This document shows positions 19,563-29,690 of a DNA stretch of 64,000 bases, in pieces. The stretch is from Agapetus fuscipes (lineage: Eukaryota; Arthropoda; Insecta; Trichoptera; Glossosomatidae): positions 17,174,001-17,238,000 of the forward strand of contig OX637344.1 of the NCBI GenBank assembly GCA_951799405.1. The letters are read 5' to 3'. A model generated the notes under the pieces. The model made no database searches. It was not told where the DNA came from and was given only the letters and a program-made list of their open reading frames with translations. The number at the start of each line of letters is the position of its first letter. Positions within the stretch are counted from its first letter, which is position 1. The translations under genes were made by a program, and so were the position numbers.

Positions 19563-20079
19563 TAATATGTATATCTTTAATAAAGATAATTTTCACAAAA
19601 CGTTAAGGGGCCGACCTATTAATTATAAGACTTTTGTCTATATACCACCAATGACACGCTGAATCTCGATTCCTTGCTCAAGAATTGTTTCTGTTTATTT
19701 TTTAAATAAACTAGGAATTTCGCAACACCCCAAAAGAACCCAATTTCTTCAATTATGTTTTCCACTCTTGCAGTTCTGAACCGAAAATTCCACAAATTTT
19801 ACAAGGCATCCCATTTTTTAAATAGATTCTTACAATGACAGTGCGTTGTTCTTTTGTGCAACGCTCCATTTTTAATTGACGGAATAATCAAAGGTGACAG
19901 CTGTCAAATTTCAGAGTTGCCACTTGCACGAAAACAAAATGACACATAATCAAAAATATATTATAATGGGGTCGAAACATTGAAAAGGGTGCGAAAATAG
20001 ACGTCGTCACCCGGCCGGGTTGCATGAGAACAGACATACAAATATTTTATTATCGGTTGCTTAGGACGGCAGTCTTGTC
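19563..20079. other. Unassigned interval
   Basis: No gene or family recognised. GTGACAGCTGTCAAATTTC (19893) contains a palindromic hexamer and CACCCGGCCGGGTTGC (20008) a short palindrome. Confidence 0.2.
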
Positions 20080-20210
20080 CATGAATCAAAAAACCAAATT
20101 CAAAAATGTTCGGAACTCATTGTCACTGCTCCTGAGGATGCCTACTAGGCGGAAACGATCGAAAATAATAAATATTGAATTAAAACTGTGTTTTTTCAAT
20201 AGATTATATT
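20080..20210 (+). repeat. Penelope-like remnant with hammerhead-like motif
   Basis: CTGAGGA (20132-20138), T, GCCT, ACT, AGGC, G, GAAAC (20152-20156) gives a CTGANGA box, a 4-bp helix II and a GAAAC box. It is followed by GATCGAAAATAATAAATATTG and AAAACTGTGTTTTTTC, similar to the downstream flank of the other remnants (AAAACTGTGTT at 14390). Confidence 0.5.
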
Positions 20211-21366
20211 TTTTATTAGGAAATCATTTGGGACACCCATTACATACTATAATTAACAAACTCTGTCATCTAAAATTAATATTTTAATAAAACTAACAAC
20301 AACAAAAAAACCTTTTTCTAACACCCTCTCATTGGGCCTTAACAATACTTCCTCTTCTTCTTTTTTTATTTCTTGGTTACAGGTTCAAAGAGGCTGAGGC
20401 TGTGCAAGTCGACCGATCGTATGTACCACTTTCTCAATCGCATCCATCCCCTCTTACACCCTCAAGACAACCATCCATCTATTTATTTCGTACATCAATA
20501 GAACCATCATAGATTGCCATACGAATATTTCCAAAAATACAACAAACAACTACATATACCACATATTGAAAATATACTTCCCGATTCGTAAAAGATTATT
20601 TTGAAAAAAAAAATCTTTTTACGTCTTGGTGTTTTTTTTTTATTTTCTTGAAATCAAAAATGTTGGTTGATTGTTTTATTTCTTGGATGTTCTAGAAATA
20701 TTACGTTTTCATTTAAATCTTGAAATGGTTTTTCAAATGCTCTTAATTTTTGTTGTGTACGAGTATTTCATGCATTTGTTTATGTATGTATGTGTAAGCT
20801 GAATACAAAAAAAAAATGATTTGCAAAATAATTGAATCTAAAATTTGTAGACAGAAATGATTTTTGTAAGAGAAAATAAAAACAGAAAAACCATTCAATT
20901 TTTATGTGAAAATTTATGCAATAGAAATTCATAAAAAAAATCGTCATTGCCTGGTTGCCAATCGCTTAGAGCATTTTTAGATCTGTTTGGTTTTAGAAAA
21001 CCTCCTTACTAAAAAAAAATTTTGAAATATTTTTTTTCCCATTTGCGAGCTATCTTCCTATTTAATTTCTTTGAAATATAAATTACTACTCATTAGCATC
21101 TAGTTTGTTTGTGTGTGTGTTTTGAAAAGTAATCACTTGTGATTTGTCCTTTTTTTCAAAATTTTCGGTCTTTTTCCACATCATGGTTTTTTTAAATATA
21201 ATTTTGTATGCGTAGTTTTACAACTAGGCTTTTCTAGATATTGTACGTAGTTTGTTAATAAAAAAAAACGACTTGTTTGATTGAAAAAAAATGTTGAGAA
21301 TCTATGAAAAAATGTTCTGCAATTTTTTCAGTAATTCTTTCTTTAAGTTCTGCAAGTGTTATCTTG
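20211..21366. other. Unassigned AT-rich interval
   Basis: About 1.1 kb of low-complexity AT-rich sequence with many homopolymer runs. No coding frame, repeat family or terminus recognised. Confidence 0.2.
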
Positions 21367-21745
21367 GCATTTTTAGAGGCAAATTTTTCAGATTGACAGG
21401 TAAATTTGCCAGGTTGACAGTTATTTTGGCATTTTGAGAGGTATTTTTTTCAGATTGACAGGTAAGTTTTCTACGTTGACAATTATTTTGGAATTTTGAG
21501 AGGTAAATTTTTCAGGTTGACAGGTAAAATTTCCACGATGACAGTTTTTTTTCCATTTTGAGAGGTAAATTTGTCAGGTTGACAGGTAAATTTTCCAGGT
21601 TGACATGGTTGACAGGTAGCATTTTTAAAGGTAAATTTTTCGGATTGACTGGTATTATTTTCAATTTGACCGGTAAATTTTCCAGGTTTTCAGTTAAATT
21701 TTCCATGTTGGCAGGTAAATTTGTCAGGTTGATAGGTGAATTTTA
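21367..21745 (+). repeat. 21-bp tandem array with 62-bp higher order
   Basis: About 18 units of roughly AGGTAAATTTTTCAGGTTGAC. In the first half every third unit is the 20-bp variant AGTTATTTTGGCATTTTGAG, making a 62-bp superunit (21+21+20) repeated three times. Later units degrade and the order is lost. Both strands are open for over 60 codons, but the array is a simple minisatellite. Confidence 0.8.
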
Positions 21746-22382
21746 ACACGCTCAATGGTTGTTTTAAAGCATTAATAAACCTTTAATTTTTTTACTATCT
21801 TTATTTTTATTTTGATGGATAATAATTGATCGACTATGATGAATCGAAAACATCATCAACAATAAAATTAGTGTAAGCTATTACTATTTATGGTTTTTGT
21901 TTTCAAATATTCACTCGGAAAAAATCTTCTGTCAGACAGAACAGATTTTATCTTCATCACCAATATAACATTTATATATTCTTTTAAACATATGAAAATG
22001 GAAACATTCCAAATTTAAATTTAAATTCAAATATGTGATCCACGCGTTCCATTCGCGGTCACCGATTCTCGAAATCTGCTATGAAAACGAACGTCAAAAA
22101 TCGCAACTAAACTACAGTAAACTCGGCACAAATTTGAATTTCGAACTCTATGTAAATAAATGTGCGCATCTTATTGAATTGCAAAGCAGCCATCTGGGAT
22201 TTTTTGGTAATGAGATAAATACATTTATAGAAACATCGAGAATATAACATTATTTGTACTTCATCTTCTTCAAAAATCTTAAATTACCGGCATTGATTCT
22301 ACTCGTATAAGACTCAATTAATATATTTCAGCTGTGAATCGTATTTACCGAGTGGAACCTATTTTTGTTTTAACTGACAGGA
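21746..22382. other. Unassigned interval
   Basis: No gene or family recognised. The plus-strand ORF at 22035-22247 (70 codons) shows no motif. Confidence 0.2.
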
Positions 22383-22470
22383 GGTGCAACCTTACGCCAA
22401 TCACACAACATAAAATGAAGTTTTCCCTGCTCCCGAGGGGCTAGGTGCTCATTTATTGAAAGTTTGGTAT
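22383..22470 (-). mobile_element. SINE B fragment
   Basis: CAACCTTACGCCAATCACAC..TTTTCCCTGCTCCCGAGGGGC..CTCATTTATTGAAAG matches the middle of SINE B on the minus strand. Confidence 0.5.
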
Positions 22471-22705
22471 GGTTGGTATTGGTTGGCTGACGCCCCATGC
22501 TGTACAAACTTGAATCATTTTTGCAAATGGCACTACGGTTTCAGGGAGAGGCAGCAGGAGTTGCAAAATTTATGTTCATGTGAGGTGTAGCTTATTTTGT
22601 ATGTACACAAGCATCATGTGTAAACGCGAACTTACATGTGCCTGCTTGTGGGCATGCACCAAATATGAGCCTTAATTTTTTTTTAACTTAGATTATTGAT
22701 GATAG
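22471..22705 (+). repeat. RTE-3' repeat, diverged
   Basis: GGTTGGCTGACGCCCCATGC, TTTCAGGGAGAGGCAGCAGG, AAACGCGAACTTACATGTGC and TTAACTTAGATTATTGATG keep the family order with clear divergence. Confidence 0.75.
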
Positions 22706-23302
22706 ATCAAAGATTGAATACATTTTGCCGGTAAGTACATTCATATGGGTAAGAGCTAAACAACAAAATAAAAAAATCATGTCCATCAACCTTGTTGGAA
22801 ATCGAACCCTAGCCATCTGCTTATGAAAATAAGCGTTTGACAAACTAAACTTTCGACCGGATTCAAAAATGGTTTTAATTTTATCATTATACCAGTAAAT
22901 TCTCGTTGTATTATTTTCTTGTTCGGAATTTGAAAATGTGTCCGCCATTGACGTTTAGACGCGCATGCGCGAAAAGCGAGTTCCATTTTTAAAAATTGGC
23001 TGCGCTCTGATTGTTTTGTTTTTGTTGTTGGGTATATAATATAAGGCGCGTAGAACCAAAAGTGGCCATCTATGATTTTTCTAATATGGGATAAGTACAT
23101 GGAAACACGGAAGTATTTTTTTTGTGTTTCCCTATATTTATCTATTTTTGTGCAACAATCCTAGATTGCTAATTTTGATCCTATCCGATTAAAACCTTCA
23201 GATGTAATTTCAATAATTCAAGTTCTTAGTTATTTTAAATTCATTAAAAGAAAAAAACGTTTTTTTACTTTGCAGTTATTTTTTACCGGTTTTGTCCCTC
23301 AT
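22706..23302. other. Unassigned interval with an NRF-1-like palindrome
   Basis: CCATCAACCTTGTTGGAAATCG..CATCTGCTTATGAAAATAAG (22785-22830) looks like an old tRNA-like SINE head complement but lacks a good box. CGCGCATGCGCG (22961) is a palindromic NRF-1-like site, 60-80 bp upstream of GTATATAATATAAGG (23032), a TATA-like sequence. No exon follows. Confidence 0.25.
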
Positions 23303-23725
23303 GTACCAGTAAACGCAACGCAACTAAGCTACATACATAGTGTAACTTCCTGCCGCGTTATCCTCGAAGAGGTCGCATGTGGCAAGTTGAACCTATTTAT
23401 TTTTACAGGTAAGGGGGCAGGCCTTACGCCAACCACTTCACTTGAAGTGGGGGTTTCCCAGCTCCCGAAAGAGCTGGTACTCATTTCTTGTGAAGGCTGA
23501 GTAAACCTTGCCGGTATTTTATTTAGGGGTTTGAAATAGACACCGAAACGGGAAATCATTTCTGTCACCCTTATTCGGGATCGAACCCTTGCTCTCGACA
23601 CACAATGCAAGCATTCTATCAACTGAGCTGAAATAATGGTAAATTTTTTTGTGCTCCGCCGGGATTCGAACCCGCAACCTTCCATTCACCAGTCCGAAGT
23701 GTTACCACTAAACTACAGCCCGGTC
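23303..23725 (-). mobile_element. Dimeric SINE with internal deletion
   Basis: SINE B occupies 23303-23628 on the minus strand (GCAACTAAGCTACATACATAG at its 3' end, head complement CAACTGAGCT). It joins at once to only the first 90 nt of SINE A (TTTTTGTGCTCCGCCGGG..GGATTCGAACCCGCAACC..ACTACAGCCCGG). This is the A-B dimer with most of the A body and part of the B head deleted. Confidence 0.65.
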
Positions 23726-23771
23726 CTTTCTCTAATAATGTATTAACTATTTTATTATTTTCCATAACTTA

Positions 23772-24145
23772 CATTCCATGACTTATAGGTTGGTATGCGT
23801 CTGACCACCCATGCTGTTGAAAATGGTTCACTTTCCCAATATCACCCCCTGAGTTGCAGGGTGTATGGGGCTGTCCATATATTACGTCATTCGCATTAAG
23901 GGGGGGGGAGTTTGGTCTGCGGATGATGGTAAATGATGTACGAGTACCAAGAGTGACGTCGTTCTTGTAAATACCAATTTTTATTACAGCAAGAGGGGCC
24001 CCTATGTAAATTTGAGATTCAGGTTTTTATATTGCAAGTCCACATTCAGCATGTATAACCGCGAACTTATACGTGTCTGCTTGTGATAATGCATATTATA
24101 ATGTGAATCCTTAATGTTACATTTATCTTTGCAACTTAGATTGGA
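23772..24145 (+). repeat. RTE-3' repeat interrupted by a MITE
   Basis: CATTCCATGACTTATAGGTTGG to GTTGCAGGGTGTATG and then TAAATTTGAGATTCAGG to TTGCAACTTAGATTGG form one copy. The interruption at about 23869-24004 starts GGGGCTGTCCATATATTACG and matches the element at 38039, with TATG duplicated at the junctions. It is an internally deleted copy. Confidence 0.75.
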
Positions 24146-24560
24146 TACCTTCGACATACAAATTTGAATAGCATAGGGCTGAATCTATTTTTCTATTATA
24201 ACTCTATGATTTTTCTATACACAGTACTGGGTCCACCCTCCCCCCCTTCCGCCCCTGTTCATCACTCCATCTCTCTCTTTCGCTTCAGTACCTCAGCGAC
24301 CGCGCTCCGGGTAGGACGTCGCTCGCGTCCGCTGGCGTCCGTGTATAATCAACAAGTCCATACGATGCTTGGAAAAGCAGATTAAATAGTTGAAGCGGTT
24401 TATAAACAGTTGTAAATAAATACGTCAGAGTACGCTGACATGTAGGCGGTAATGTTTTTTTTTTTATGTGCCCTGCGGTGTGATTTTGTGAAGGTGCAAG
24501 AAGCCTGGAGTAGTTGATGCGAGCACACGCCGTTTATGAAATTTCATGAAAAATATGACT
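24146..24560. other. Unassigned interval, GC-rich patch
   Basis: 24225-24350 is C-rich then CpG-rich (CTCAGCGACCGCGCTCCGGG, CGTCGCTCGCGTCCGCTGG). A pyrimidine tract ending TTTCGCTTCAG (24279-24289) could be a splice acceptor, but the following frame is only about 30 codons. Confidence 0.2.
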
Positions 24561-24562
24561 TT

Positions 24563-24835
24563 CTAATCTAATCTAAGTTGCAAAGATATGTAGCATCGAG
24601 GATTCTCATTACGTGTTTATTCACGAGCATACACGTATGAGTTTGCGCTTGAACATGCCGCATGTGAACTAACGATATAGATTTCCAAATCTCAAATGAA
24701 CATACACCTTGCAACTCTCGCCGTCCTTTCCTGAAACAGGGGTGACATTGGCAAAGTGAACCATTTTTTACAGCATGAATGGTCAACCGCATACCAACCT
24801 ACCAGTCAAGGAGCATGCCCAACAAATTACAATTA
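24563..24835 (-). repeat. RTE-3' repeat with UTR extension
   Basis: Complete minus-strand copy (CTAATCTAATCTAAGTTGC to CTACCAGTCAAGGAGC) extending into the UTR piece CCCAACAAATTACAATTAC. Confidence 0.8.
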
Positions 24836-24837
24836 CA

Positions 24838-24942
24838 GACATGTGCAAGCGCGAACTTGTACATGTCTGCTTGTGAGAATGCATCTAATGTGAATCCCCA
24901 ATGTTACATATATTTGCAACTTAGATTAGATTAGATTAGATC
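24838..24942 (+). repeat. RTE-3' repeat, 5' truncated
   Basis: Starts inside the family at ATGTGCAAGCGCGAACTTG and ends with four ATTAG units (ACTTAGATTAGATTAGATTAG). It lies head to head with the preceding copy. Confidence 0.8.
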
Positions 24943-25017
24943 TGATAGGTGTAAGTGCAATCTGCATACAACTTTGCTTTAAAAAAAGCAGAAAAATGCA
25001 ATAAGAATATAAACCTG

Positions 25018-25275
25018 TCGATGTTATGGCCGAGGGGGCCAAGTGGGCTGATCTTTATAGCGTGTTTGGAATGGAATAACGTTGGTTCGATCCCCGCTTG
25101 GGTCATTTGACCATAACTCTGACCCTGGTTCAACAGATGTAATTGGGTAATTATTGATTAATAATTGATTAAATTTAACCATAATAAATTATTAATTGAT
25201 GATATTAGTACCTGTTTCTGGCCAGGCAATATAGGTAAGTGAATTGAATTCCTCTTCACAAATCTATTTTTATTT
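25018..25275 (+). mobile_element. SINE C copy
   Basis: Head GTTATGGCCGAGGGGGCCAAG..ACGTTGGTTCGATCCCCGC (A and B boxes of a Leu/Ser-type tRNA). The body holds TTGACCATAACTCTGACCC, an AT-rich inverted stretch (TTATTGATTAATAATTG), CTGTTTCTGGCCAGGCAATA and a T-rich end after CTTCACAAATC. Confidence 0.75.
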
Positions 25276-25529
25276 TTAAAAAAACCCTTGCTAAGGCTCC
25301 GTTGATGGACAATTGAAAATTTCACTAAATGGCGGTTGTTGGTGTTTGCTTCTAGTCTTCTCCACATGTGAAAGTTGTGATGTGTTGTGCACGCTCGGTT
25401 CTCAGTCAGGTTGATGCGTGAATCAGCAAGCTGGCAGACCGTCCAGACGCGTCCACACCCTTCCCAGACCCTTCCAGACCCTTCCCGGACCCTTCCAGAC
25501 CCTTCATAGACCCCTCCTCCCTCTTCCAG

Positions 25530-26107
25530 TACTGCAAGTGCCCTAGAACCTCGGCGTCAGCACCAGAAAACATCACAAAACCCTCAAATAAGCTAGTCAG
25601 ATACATCAGCTTAGAAGAACCAAACTCGGGAGAATCAGGCGATGGAGGTATGGCGCCAACAGAAGAGGGTCCTGATGAGCTACCTCCTCTAGAAGTCCCA
25701 GAAACAGAACCAGACATAATCCCAAAAGAAAACTCAACAGAAAACTGTCCTCTTCCAAACAGAACTCTTTTAAATGAAGAAGATGCAAATGCCAAAGAAA
25801 CTGAAGACGTTTCTCCTCCTAAATCTCCTGTAACAGAATCTGGATCTGTCGCAAATGAAGACGATTCTTCAGAGAGTGCATCTCCCCCGCAGAGCCCTTT
25901 GGTGTATCGCGGGGCTCTCAGTCGCACCTCTTTGGGCAACTGCTCTTCTCCTTCTCTATTGTCGGCCTTGGGAGCCTGTCCAGGAGTTCCACCTACTCCT
26001 CCGCAGCCGGCCAAGCTGCCACGCACTCTCAGCACCAGCGTGCTGCGCATCAAGCCCAGAGCCAGCTTCTGGGACAAGTTCTGGGACGAGAGGACCAAGA
26101 GAGACTT
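25530..26107 (+). CDS. Candidate internal exon of a host gene, Ser/Pro/Glu-rich
   Basis: The frame is open from 25422 to a TAA at 26109. It lies between a strong acceptor (pyrimidine run CCCCTCCTCCCTCTTCCAG ending at 25529) and a consensus donor GTAAGT at 26108-26113, giving a 578-nt exon that ends mid-codon. The residues are acidic and rich in Ser, Pro and Glu (VRYISLEEPNSGESGDGG; then VSPPKSPVTESGS; then SASPPQSPLVYRG), as in a disordered linker. A more ordered, basic-aromatic end follows: VLRIKPRASFWDKFWDERTK. SP-type phosphorylation sites recur. No domain is recognised and the parent gene is not identified. Codon use and GC content are higher than in the surrounding repeats. A minus-strand ORF of similar length overlaps but lacks splice signals. 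The polypyrimidine tract is itself a 10-bp tandem repeat (CCAGACCCTT) from about 25455. Confidence 0.6.
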
Positions 26108-26278
26108 GTAAGTTGTGCCAACTATAATTTCAACATAGCGAGGCCATTCCTTTTCCTAAATCACAAATCCGTTTAAGAGCCAGTAGGTCTGATATCTCAT
26201 GGTGGATGAACCACGGAGATAAGTCCATTTTAGAAACAAGCATTCCGTCCAGTTTTTCTATGTTTTTTCCTAATCTGT

Positions 26279-26503
26279 ACCCTTAGTACGAGTTGCAAAA
26301 CTTGAGTAAAGTAAAGTTTATGGAAAGTATTAAAGAGTGATTTTCCCCGAAATCTGTCGTTTTTGTTTCTTACACTTTATGGTCTTAGCAAAAGAGTTAC
26401 AGTGATGAAGAAAATCAAGTTCAAACAAACAAAAACGACAGAAAACCATTCTGTAATACTTTCCGTAAACTTAACTAGTTTTGAAACTCGTACTCAGGGT
26501 ACA
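26279..26503. mobile_element. MITE, about 225 bp, TA-flanked
   Basis: About 60-bp inverted termini: TACCCTTAGTACGAGTTGC ... GGAAAGTATTA at the left and TAATACTTTCCG ... GAAACTCGTACTCAGGGTA at the right. TA at both outer ends fits a Tc1/mariner-type duplication. The interior TTTCTTACACTTTATGGTCTTAGCAAAAGAG matches the outer part of the foldback at 34962-35676, linking the two. Confidence 0.65.
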
Positions 26504-26836
26504 TAAATAGAGAATGAATGGAGTAGCTTGCGTAAATAGCTCACACGACGCTGTCATCTCCACCGTACATTTTGAAACAAACTGTCATTTACAGTGCGTC
26601 GTATTTTTGTTTATACCGCAAAAAATTGGCAATGCACTTTTGTACTGCGCATGCATTTTTATTTATATAAATATCTTAAAAAGAAACTTCACTAATATTT
26701 CAGAAACACGATACGAAACTTACATATTTTCCCATTTACGGTACAAACTATTGTACTTACAATATTTTATGTTAGTTTTCATGATAAAATAACTTAGTTC
26801 TTTTCAGTATACGAGTACATATTCTAGTTTCTACAT

Positions 26837-27166
26837 GTAATAATAATAATAATATTAGGATGATTTATTTGGTGAGCGCTGTTTTTGTGTGTATCACACC
26901 TCAAGAGCCCTCTGCGAGCTTGGTCGTCGCTGTAGAAGGCGCCAATTCTCAAGCAAGACCCAGTTGTTGTAAGGTTGGATGGACCTTTCAGTGACCGGTC
27001 TTTGGTAAAGGTTTATGAATTTTTTAACACAGCGAAGAGCACATTTGGAAATATAAATGATATATTTTTGTGCTCCGCCGGGATCCGAATCCACAACCTT
27101 CCATTTTACGAGTCCGAAGTGTTGCCACTGGACTACGGACCGGTCCAAGATGCCAACGACGTAATA
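26837..27166 (-). mobile_element. SINE A with residual 5S end, (ATT)n tail
   Basis: Reading the minus strand: GTCGTTGGC (last nine nucleotides of a 5S-like unit), linker ATCTTGGACC, the tRNA-like head (GGTCCGTAGTCCAGTGG; GGATTCGGATCCCGGCGG), the SINE A body, and AATCATCCTAATATTATT at the 26843 end. GTAATA at 27161-27166 and 26837-26842 is a plausible target duplication, placing the 5' boundary inside the 5S remnant. Confidence 0.85.
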
Positions 27167-27716
27167 TAAGTCGTATACAAGTTGTAAAGAATCAAATAAG
27201 GCATCTTGATTTTTATTTCTTAATAAGATAAATCTACAAAAATTAAGAGAGAATGCTTTCCTGTGATTCTGTATATTTTTATGGTTTACAGAAAAACTCC
27301 TTGATTGCCACTTTGGATTCTTATAGCTCATATGAAGCGTGCAAGTGTGTGTGTAATGTATTGGTACGATAGAGAACATGTACGATGTTTTTGCAAAAAA
27401 AAACGAATTATTGAATAAACAACATTCTTTGCAAACTTATCGATGTTTGCGAAATATAACGCTCGTGTTTATTTTTGTTACTAACCACCAATTTATGGTA
27501 AAAGAAACAGTAAAAATAATTGAAAAATTCAACTGATATTACGCATGTAGGAGTATTTGTTTTTTTTTTGTCAACGGCTACGACTCTCGAGCTAAAATAT
27601 GGGAGGAAATGTACAGTGTTTTATTATTGGAATTTGATTCCAAAAAAATATTAAAAATCAATTGAAATATGGGTGTATGAAAGTAAGCAAAAACGCTGTA
27701 AGTATTGGTATCCTTC
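27167..27716. other. Unassigned AT-rich interval
   Basis: No gene, terminus or repeat family recognised. Confidence 0.2.
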
Positions 27717-27972
27717 TACCAATGTCACCCTTGTTTCAGAGGTAATCACAATGGACTCGGAAAAATATCATAGACAAAGAAATTGTGATGTTACCTTACC
27801 GGGTTGCTAGGGAATAGGGAAACAAAAAAATAAATAGCGAAATAAATAAGTAGAGAAAAACATAGTTTTTTTTTGTTATTCATGGTTTCGCGAACTTACA
27901 GGTGTCTGCTTGTGGGCATGCATTAAATGTAAGCCTTAAATGTCAATATATCTTTGCAACGTAGATTATAGA
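27717..27972 (+). repeat. RTE-3' repeat interrupted by a MITE-like insert
   Basis: ACCAATGTCACCCTTGTTTCAG (27718) and TCGCGAACTTACAGGTGTC..TTTGCAACGTAGATTATAG (27890-27970) are two parts of one copy. The insert between contains TTACCGGGTTGCTAGGGAA, shared with the MITE-like sequences at 13965 and 51855. Confidence 0.5.
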
Positions 27973-28371
27973 TTAATTACAGTTGCTCAGGACCCTAAAC
28001 ACATCGACGTGTGCCGTTTGCCCGCCGAGAAAAAAAAATGTGCATGTTCATCCTAGCATGGATTTTGTTGATCGTGATCCACCCACAAAAAATAAAAAAT
28101 AGATTGCACCAATTAATGTAACAATACTTATATTTTCAATACAAAAATAATATTTTCCATCATATAAATACATAATTACTCAATAATATCTGGTTTCTCA
28201 TGCAAAAGTTATCTTCGACAGGATCTGACAGAATTCGAACCGGCGAAATTTTATTTCAAACTTGCGCTGGTTATATTATTATTTGTCCCCTCTCGGCTAA
28301 CGGTTCCTGGACCGAATACATAAAGTGGTGAATTATTTAAAATTACATATACATACGAGTATATACGCAAC
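27973..28371. other. Unassigned interval
   Basis: No gene recognised. GACAGAATTCGAACCGGCG (28227) resembles a lone tRNA B box but no A box is at the right distance. Confidence 0.2.
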
Positions 28372-28680
28372 GCGACGCAACTTAGCTACACATACAGTGT
28401 AACTTCTTGCCGCGTTATCCCCGAAGGGGTCGCATGTGGCGAGTTGAACTTTTTTATTTTTACAGGTAAGGGGGCCGGCCTTACGCCAACCACTTCATTT
28501 GAAGTGGGGGTTTCCCAGCTCTCGAGGGGGCTGGTACTCATTTCTTGTGAAGGCTGAGTAAACCTTGCTGGTATTTTTATTATGGGGTTTGAAATAAACA
28601 CCGAAATAGGAAATCATTTCTGACACCCTCCTCGGTGGGATTCGAACCCGAGCTCACGGGGTAGAATGCAAGCACTCTAC
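28372..28680 (-). mobile_element. SINE B copy, head partly lost
   Basis: From GCGACGCAACTTAGCTACAC (3' end) through GGGGTCGCATGTGGCGAG, the ACTTCATTTGAAGTGG hairpin and the GGTGGGATTCGAACCCGAG B box complement, ending at GCAAGCACTCTACCA before the A box. Confidence 0.8.
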
Positions 28681-28739
28681 CATACGTATGTTCAATTTTA
28701 AAAGTTTTCTCTGATATTATTCATGATTATCCGAACCCC

Positions 28740-28900
28740 ACCTCGCACCGACCCGCAACAGAAGCACATCACAAACAAGTCAAAGGCCAACCTTACACAC
28801 AGGAGGACCGCCCTGATGAGGGATCGTGTAACCGATCCGAAACGTCGGCTCGAGAAAAAAGCATAGTCAACGGATTACGCGGAAACTCATAATATTTTTT
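28740..28900 (+). repeat. Penelope-like remnant carrying the best hammerhead motif
   Basis: The flanks ACAGAAGCACATCACAAAC and GTCGGCTCGAGAAAAAAGC surround the ribozyme-like core annotated separately. No coding sequence remains. Only about 160 bp can be tied to the motif. Confidence 0.45.
28811..28850 (+). ncRNA. Hammerhead ribozyme-like motif
   Basis: Core CTGATGA at 28813-28819, one G, helix II GGATCG (28821-28826), loop TGTAAC, CGATCC (28833-28838), GAAAC (28839-28843), then GTC (28844-28846). The invariant core positions fit the hammerhead consensus. GCC before the core can pair with GGC after GTC (helix I, 3 bp). Helix III is reduced to the self-complementary ACGT, as in the minimal motifs of Penelope-like elements reported to act as dimers. 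An extra G next to helix II is a deviation. Cleavage cannot be judged from sequence alone. Confidence 0.6.
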
Positions 28901-29269
28901 ATGTACAAAGAAATAGTGATGCTTAATGAAAATTGTGATATTCAAGATGATATTTCATAGCAATATTTAAAATATCCGTTTGTTGTTACAACGTCCGTCC
29001 CTTCACCATTGCATCACGATGACAATACTCATCTCGTGACGACAACAAAGATGGCGTCAACTGTCATGACACGAAGAATTAAAAATGGCCTGAATTAACT
29101 AAATAGGACAGACGAGATTTCAACACGCGCTAGCTGGACAGCCTTTGTTAACCGCAGCACAAAACAAACTTTATTTACCGGTTAACACTACTGACTAGTT
29201 AATGGAAAGTCCTGGGCTTGAATCCTGGTGGAGCACAAAAAATATTCCATTTTTATTTTCAAATATGTT

Positions 29270-29399
29270 CCTTGACTTATAGGTTGGTATGTGGCTGACC
29301 ACCCATACTTCAAAAAAAATGGTTCACTTTGCAAATGTCACCCCTGTTTCAGGGAAGGTCAGCAAGAGAGAGAGAGAGTTGCAGTTGCAGTTGTTTCGA
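29270..29399 (+). repeat. RTE-3' repeat, 5' part only, with (AG)n
   Basis: TTCCTTGACTTATAGGTTGG to CCTGTTTCAGGGAAGGTCAG is followed by AGAGAGAGAGAGAG and GTTGCAGTTGCAGTTG. The 3' half is missing, unlike most truncated copies. Confidence 0.7.
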
Positions 29400-29431
29400 C
29401 TGGGTGAAAAATTCATATACCTTTACCAAAT

Positions 29432-29690
29432 ACGGGGCTATGGCCGAGGGAATCAAGTGGCTGATCTTCCTAGCGTATTTGGAATAAAGTAACGTTGGTT
29501 CGATCCCCGCTTTTGTCACTTGACCATAACTTTGATCCTGGCGCAACAGATGTCATTGGGTAATTATTAATTAATAATTCATTAAAAGATACAGTAATGA
29601 ATTATTAATTGATGATATAAATACCTGTTTCTGGCCAGGCAGAATAGGTTGGTGATTTGCGTTCCTCTTCAGAAATTTATTAAAAAAAAA
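29432..29690 (+). mobile_element. SINE C copy inside SINE A
   Basis: GGCTATGGCCGAGGGAATC..ACGTTGGTTCGATCCCCGC head, then ACTTGACCATAACTTTGATCC, CTGTTTCTGGCCAGGCAGA and an A-run (29680-29690). The A-run shows a poly(A)-type terminus for this SINE. Confidence 0.75.

Noticed and set aside
25406..26098. Minus-strand 230-codon ORF opposite the exon candidate
   Set aside because: It lacks splice signals at its ends. Its Gly/Ser-rich translation is the complement of the Ser/Pro/Glu-rich plus strand, and the plus strand has both acceptor and donor.
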